Source: Adineta steineri (lineage: Eukaryota; Rotifera; Eurotatoria; Adinetida; Adinetidae). Taken from it: a DNA stretch of 64,000 nucleotides. Below, piece by piece: positions 62,159 to 64,000 of the stretch. The position numbers and the translations under genes were made by a program. The DNA lies in assembly GCA_905250115.1 (NCBI GenBank), contig CAJNOI010000016.1, forward strand, positions 489,980 through 553,979, written 5' to 3'. Numbering within the stretch: the first letter of the stretch is position 1; each line of letters starts with the position of its first letter. The notes beneath the pieces were generated by a model. It did not search any database. It had not been told where the DNA came from and saw nothing but the letters and a program-made list of their open reading frames with translations.

Positions 62159-62871
62159 AACAAAAAAAAATGATATTTCTTTATTCTAAACGAACTATGT
62201 AAATTTTTCTTGTTGTTTATTAAATAGAAAGATATTATATTTCTAATTCAAATCAATAATGTCTTTATCAAATACAAACTGATGTAATAGGATTAACGAA
62301 TAAAAAAGTGCAATACTTTTCTCCGTTCTATAGTCACATACACAAATAAATCGTTATATAATTAACATTTTATATTATATTCTATATATAGATATCCTCA
62401 AATGTCATACAAATTTACATTTTACTAATAATCATCGTTTAGAATAAACATAAAACTATCATATTCTTCGCATTGTTCTCTTCTTGTTTTTTTTGCTCGA
62501 TGCTTATTACAAATGTTCTAACCCACCTACTCTTTTCGATTTAGTTGGCATCAGATGTCTGAATGATGCTTATATTATAAAAGAATATAAGAAGAAAATG
62601 AAATTGGTGAAGAGCAAGAGAGAGAAAATTAATGGTATCTCATGTCAACATATTGGCCATTATGTATAAACGCGTTAAATGTAATTGACGAACATTATGA
62701 GAAGTTTTTGAAAAGAAATAGAGAAGAAAAAATATTGTCCCGATTTAAATTCATAAAATCATCTTCATTCGATACATAAGTATAGGACACGGACACTTGT
62801 ATATAATGATAATTTTTTTTCTATTTAGAACGTGATCTATACTATTTTATTCATAATCATCGAATAAAAAA
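62159..62871. other. Intergenic spacer
   Basis: About 700 AT-rich bases between the Tudor gene and the second tetraspanin. A frame at 62484-62669 is not supported. Confidence 0.4.
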
Positions 62872-63786
62872 ATGGCATCAGGACGCGGTCATGGTAGTAT
62901 GTCATTGAGCATGAAATTCCTCCGACTCCTTATTGTTCTCTTTAATATGGCATTTATTGTTATTGGTTTAGCAGTACTTGCTATTGGTGTTTATTGTATT
63001 AAAGATCCTCAAATGCAAACACTTGGTGCCGTTCTTAATCCTAACCTAACATCAACATATTCTCAAAGTTTCGCAAATTTTAAAGCATTTGCAATTGCAT
63101 TGGTTGCTATTGGTGGTGTTTTATTATTTATTGGATTTCTCGGTAAATAATTCAAACATACACACATATATATATTCGATTCATTTCTTTTAGGTTGTTG
63201 TGGATCTATAAAAGGTTTTCGATTTTTACATGTTATGTATGCAGTTATTCTTGGTTTAATAATTATTGCTGAAGTTGCACTTGTTATTGTGTTTTTGGCA
63301 TATCAACAACAATTTCGAGCTAAAACGATTCCTAAACTTCAAAATGCAATTGCTACATATTATGTTGGTACACCCATTGATAATACAACAGTTGTTAATT
63401 CAGTTTCACTTTCATGGGATTTTGCTCAATTTAATTTACAATGTTGTGGAGCTGTAGGTCCATCTGATTTTGTAGCAGCTAAAAATTGGACTCGAACAAA
63501 TCCATATCCACCAGCTGCTCCACTATTAGTTCCATTTACATGTTGTCCATTAGGCGCAGCTAAAAGTTGGACACAACTACCAACAAATTTATCTTCAGCA
63601 GTTAACTGTGCAACAACAAGTGCAAATGCTTATACTGTTGGGTGTTATGATCGTTTAGTTAGTATATTTGCAACATATAAAAATTATGCTATGATTGTTG
63701 GTATTATTGTTGGTGTCATAGAAGTACTTGCTCTTGTTTTTGCTCTTCTTCTCTTTCGTCGTAAAGAAGATTACGATACTTTGTGA
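62872..63786 (+). CDS. Tetraspanin (second)
   Basis: Two exons (62872-63142 and 63194-63786) give 287 residues with four membrane helices. The large extracellular loop has the CCG motif at about 174-176 (NLQCCGAVG), then a CC pair (VPFTCCPLG) and later single cysteines, the eight-cysteine plan of some tetraspanins. The C-terminus is short and charged (RRKEDYDTL). Like the other tetraspanin here, its intron falls in the second membrane region after a Gly-rich GFLG, which supports a shared ancestry. Confidence 0.9.
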
Positions 63787-64000
63787 ATGTAGAGGGAAAA
63801 AAATACTTTTTTTTGTTTCTATTGTTTAATCAATAATTATTTTATTCTTTTTTCCTTTTTTTCTGCGGTGCTTAGCGTGATATCAATTAAGAAAATAATC
63901 ATTTGTATGGGTATGTGGAATATGCGACTTTCAAAGGATATCGCGTCATTTTTTTATTTCATATAAATATATAATATCATTTGGATTCTTGAAAGCAATA

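Overview
The window reads as nuclear DNA of an invertebrate animal, most likely a bdelloid rotifer (Rotaria/Adineta type). It is roughly 30% G+C. Genes are dense and cut by many tiny introns of about 48-75 bp with gtaag/gtatg donors and ttttag/tttcag acceptors. The repertoire is metazoan (innexin, tetraspanins, TMEM132, SLCO, INTS5, CECR2-like, SNX5/6), together with a bacterial-type malate synthase G and an alternative NADH dehydrogenase. TGTGGG-like motifs, the telomere unit reported for bdelloids, occur inside the sequence. The species assignment is inference; no search was run.

Layout. 1-1.4 kb: a more G+C-rich segment with a secreted Cys-rich protein. 2.1-3.5 kb (-): sirtuin 6/7. 5.4-5.8 kb: coding-like remnants. 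6.4-7.3 kb (+): membrane-anchored SNase-like protein. 9.5-12.0 kb (+): SLCO transporter. 12.5-13.9 kb: a 92-aa protein convergent with an apolipoprotein-L-like gene. 15.3-17.4 kb (+): LIM protein. 17.9-20.6 kb (-): CECR2-like bromodomain protein. 21.3-24.8 kb (+): NDUFS8 then DDX55. 25.1 kb (+): ubiquitin-like protein. 26.1-30.5 kb (-): NDH-2 (cut by an assembly gap) then TMEM132. 32.1-37.9 kb (-): two Sds3/BRMS1-like genes then INTS5. 38.4 kb: MAPEG-like fragment. 38.9-40.8 kb (-): SNX5/6. 41.7-43.1 kb (-): RPS10 then RPL32. 44.7 kb (-): RAD6-like E2. 46.2 kb (+): candidate amidated peptide precursor. 47.7 kb (-): innexin. 51.9-53.3 kb (-): CAP. 54.5-56.5 kb (+): membrane-anchored HIT/GalT-like enzyme. 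56.7 kb (-): tetraspanin. 58.2-60.5 kb (-): malate synthase G, head-to-head with a Tudor protein (60.9-62.2 kb, +). 62.9-63.8 kb (+): second tetraspanin.

How genes may work together. Several same-strand neighbours lie only 105-280 bp apart (NDH-2/TMEM132, NDUFS8/DDX55, two Sds3-like genes/INTS5, RPS10/RPL32). Several start codons sit just after a pyrimidine tract ending in AG. That is what spliced-leader trans-splicing and short operons would look like, and rotifers are known to trans-splice. Malate synthase G points to a glyoxylate shunt step; NDH-2 gives a non-proton-pumping way to oxidise NADH beside complex I, whose NDUFS8 subunit is also here.

Gene models were joined by hand from splice signals and checked for reading phase across all exons. 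No complete tRNA, rRNA, CRISPR array, transposase or reverse transcriptase was recognised.
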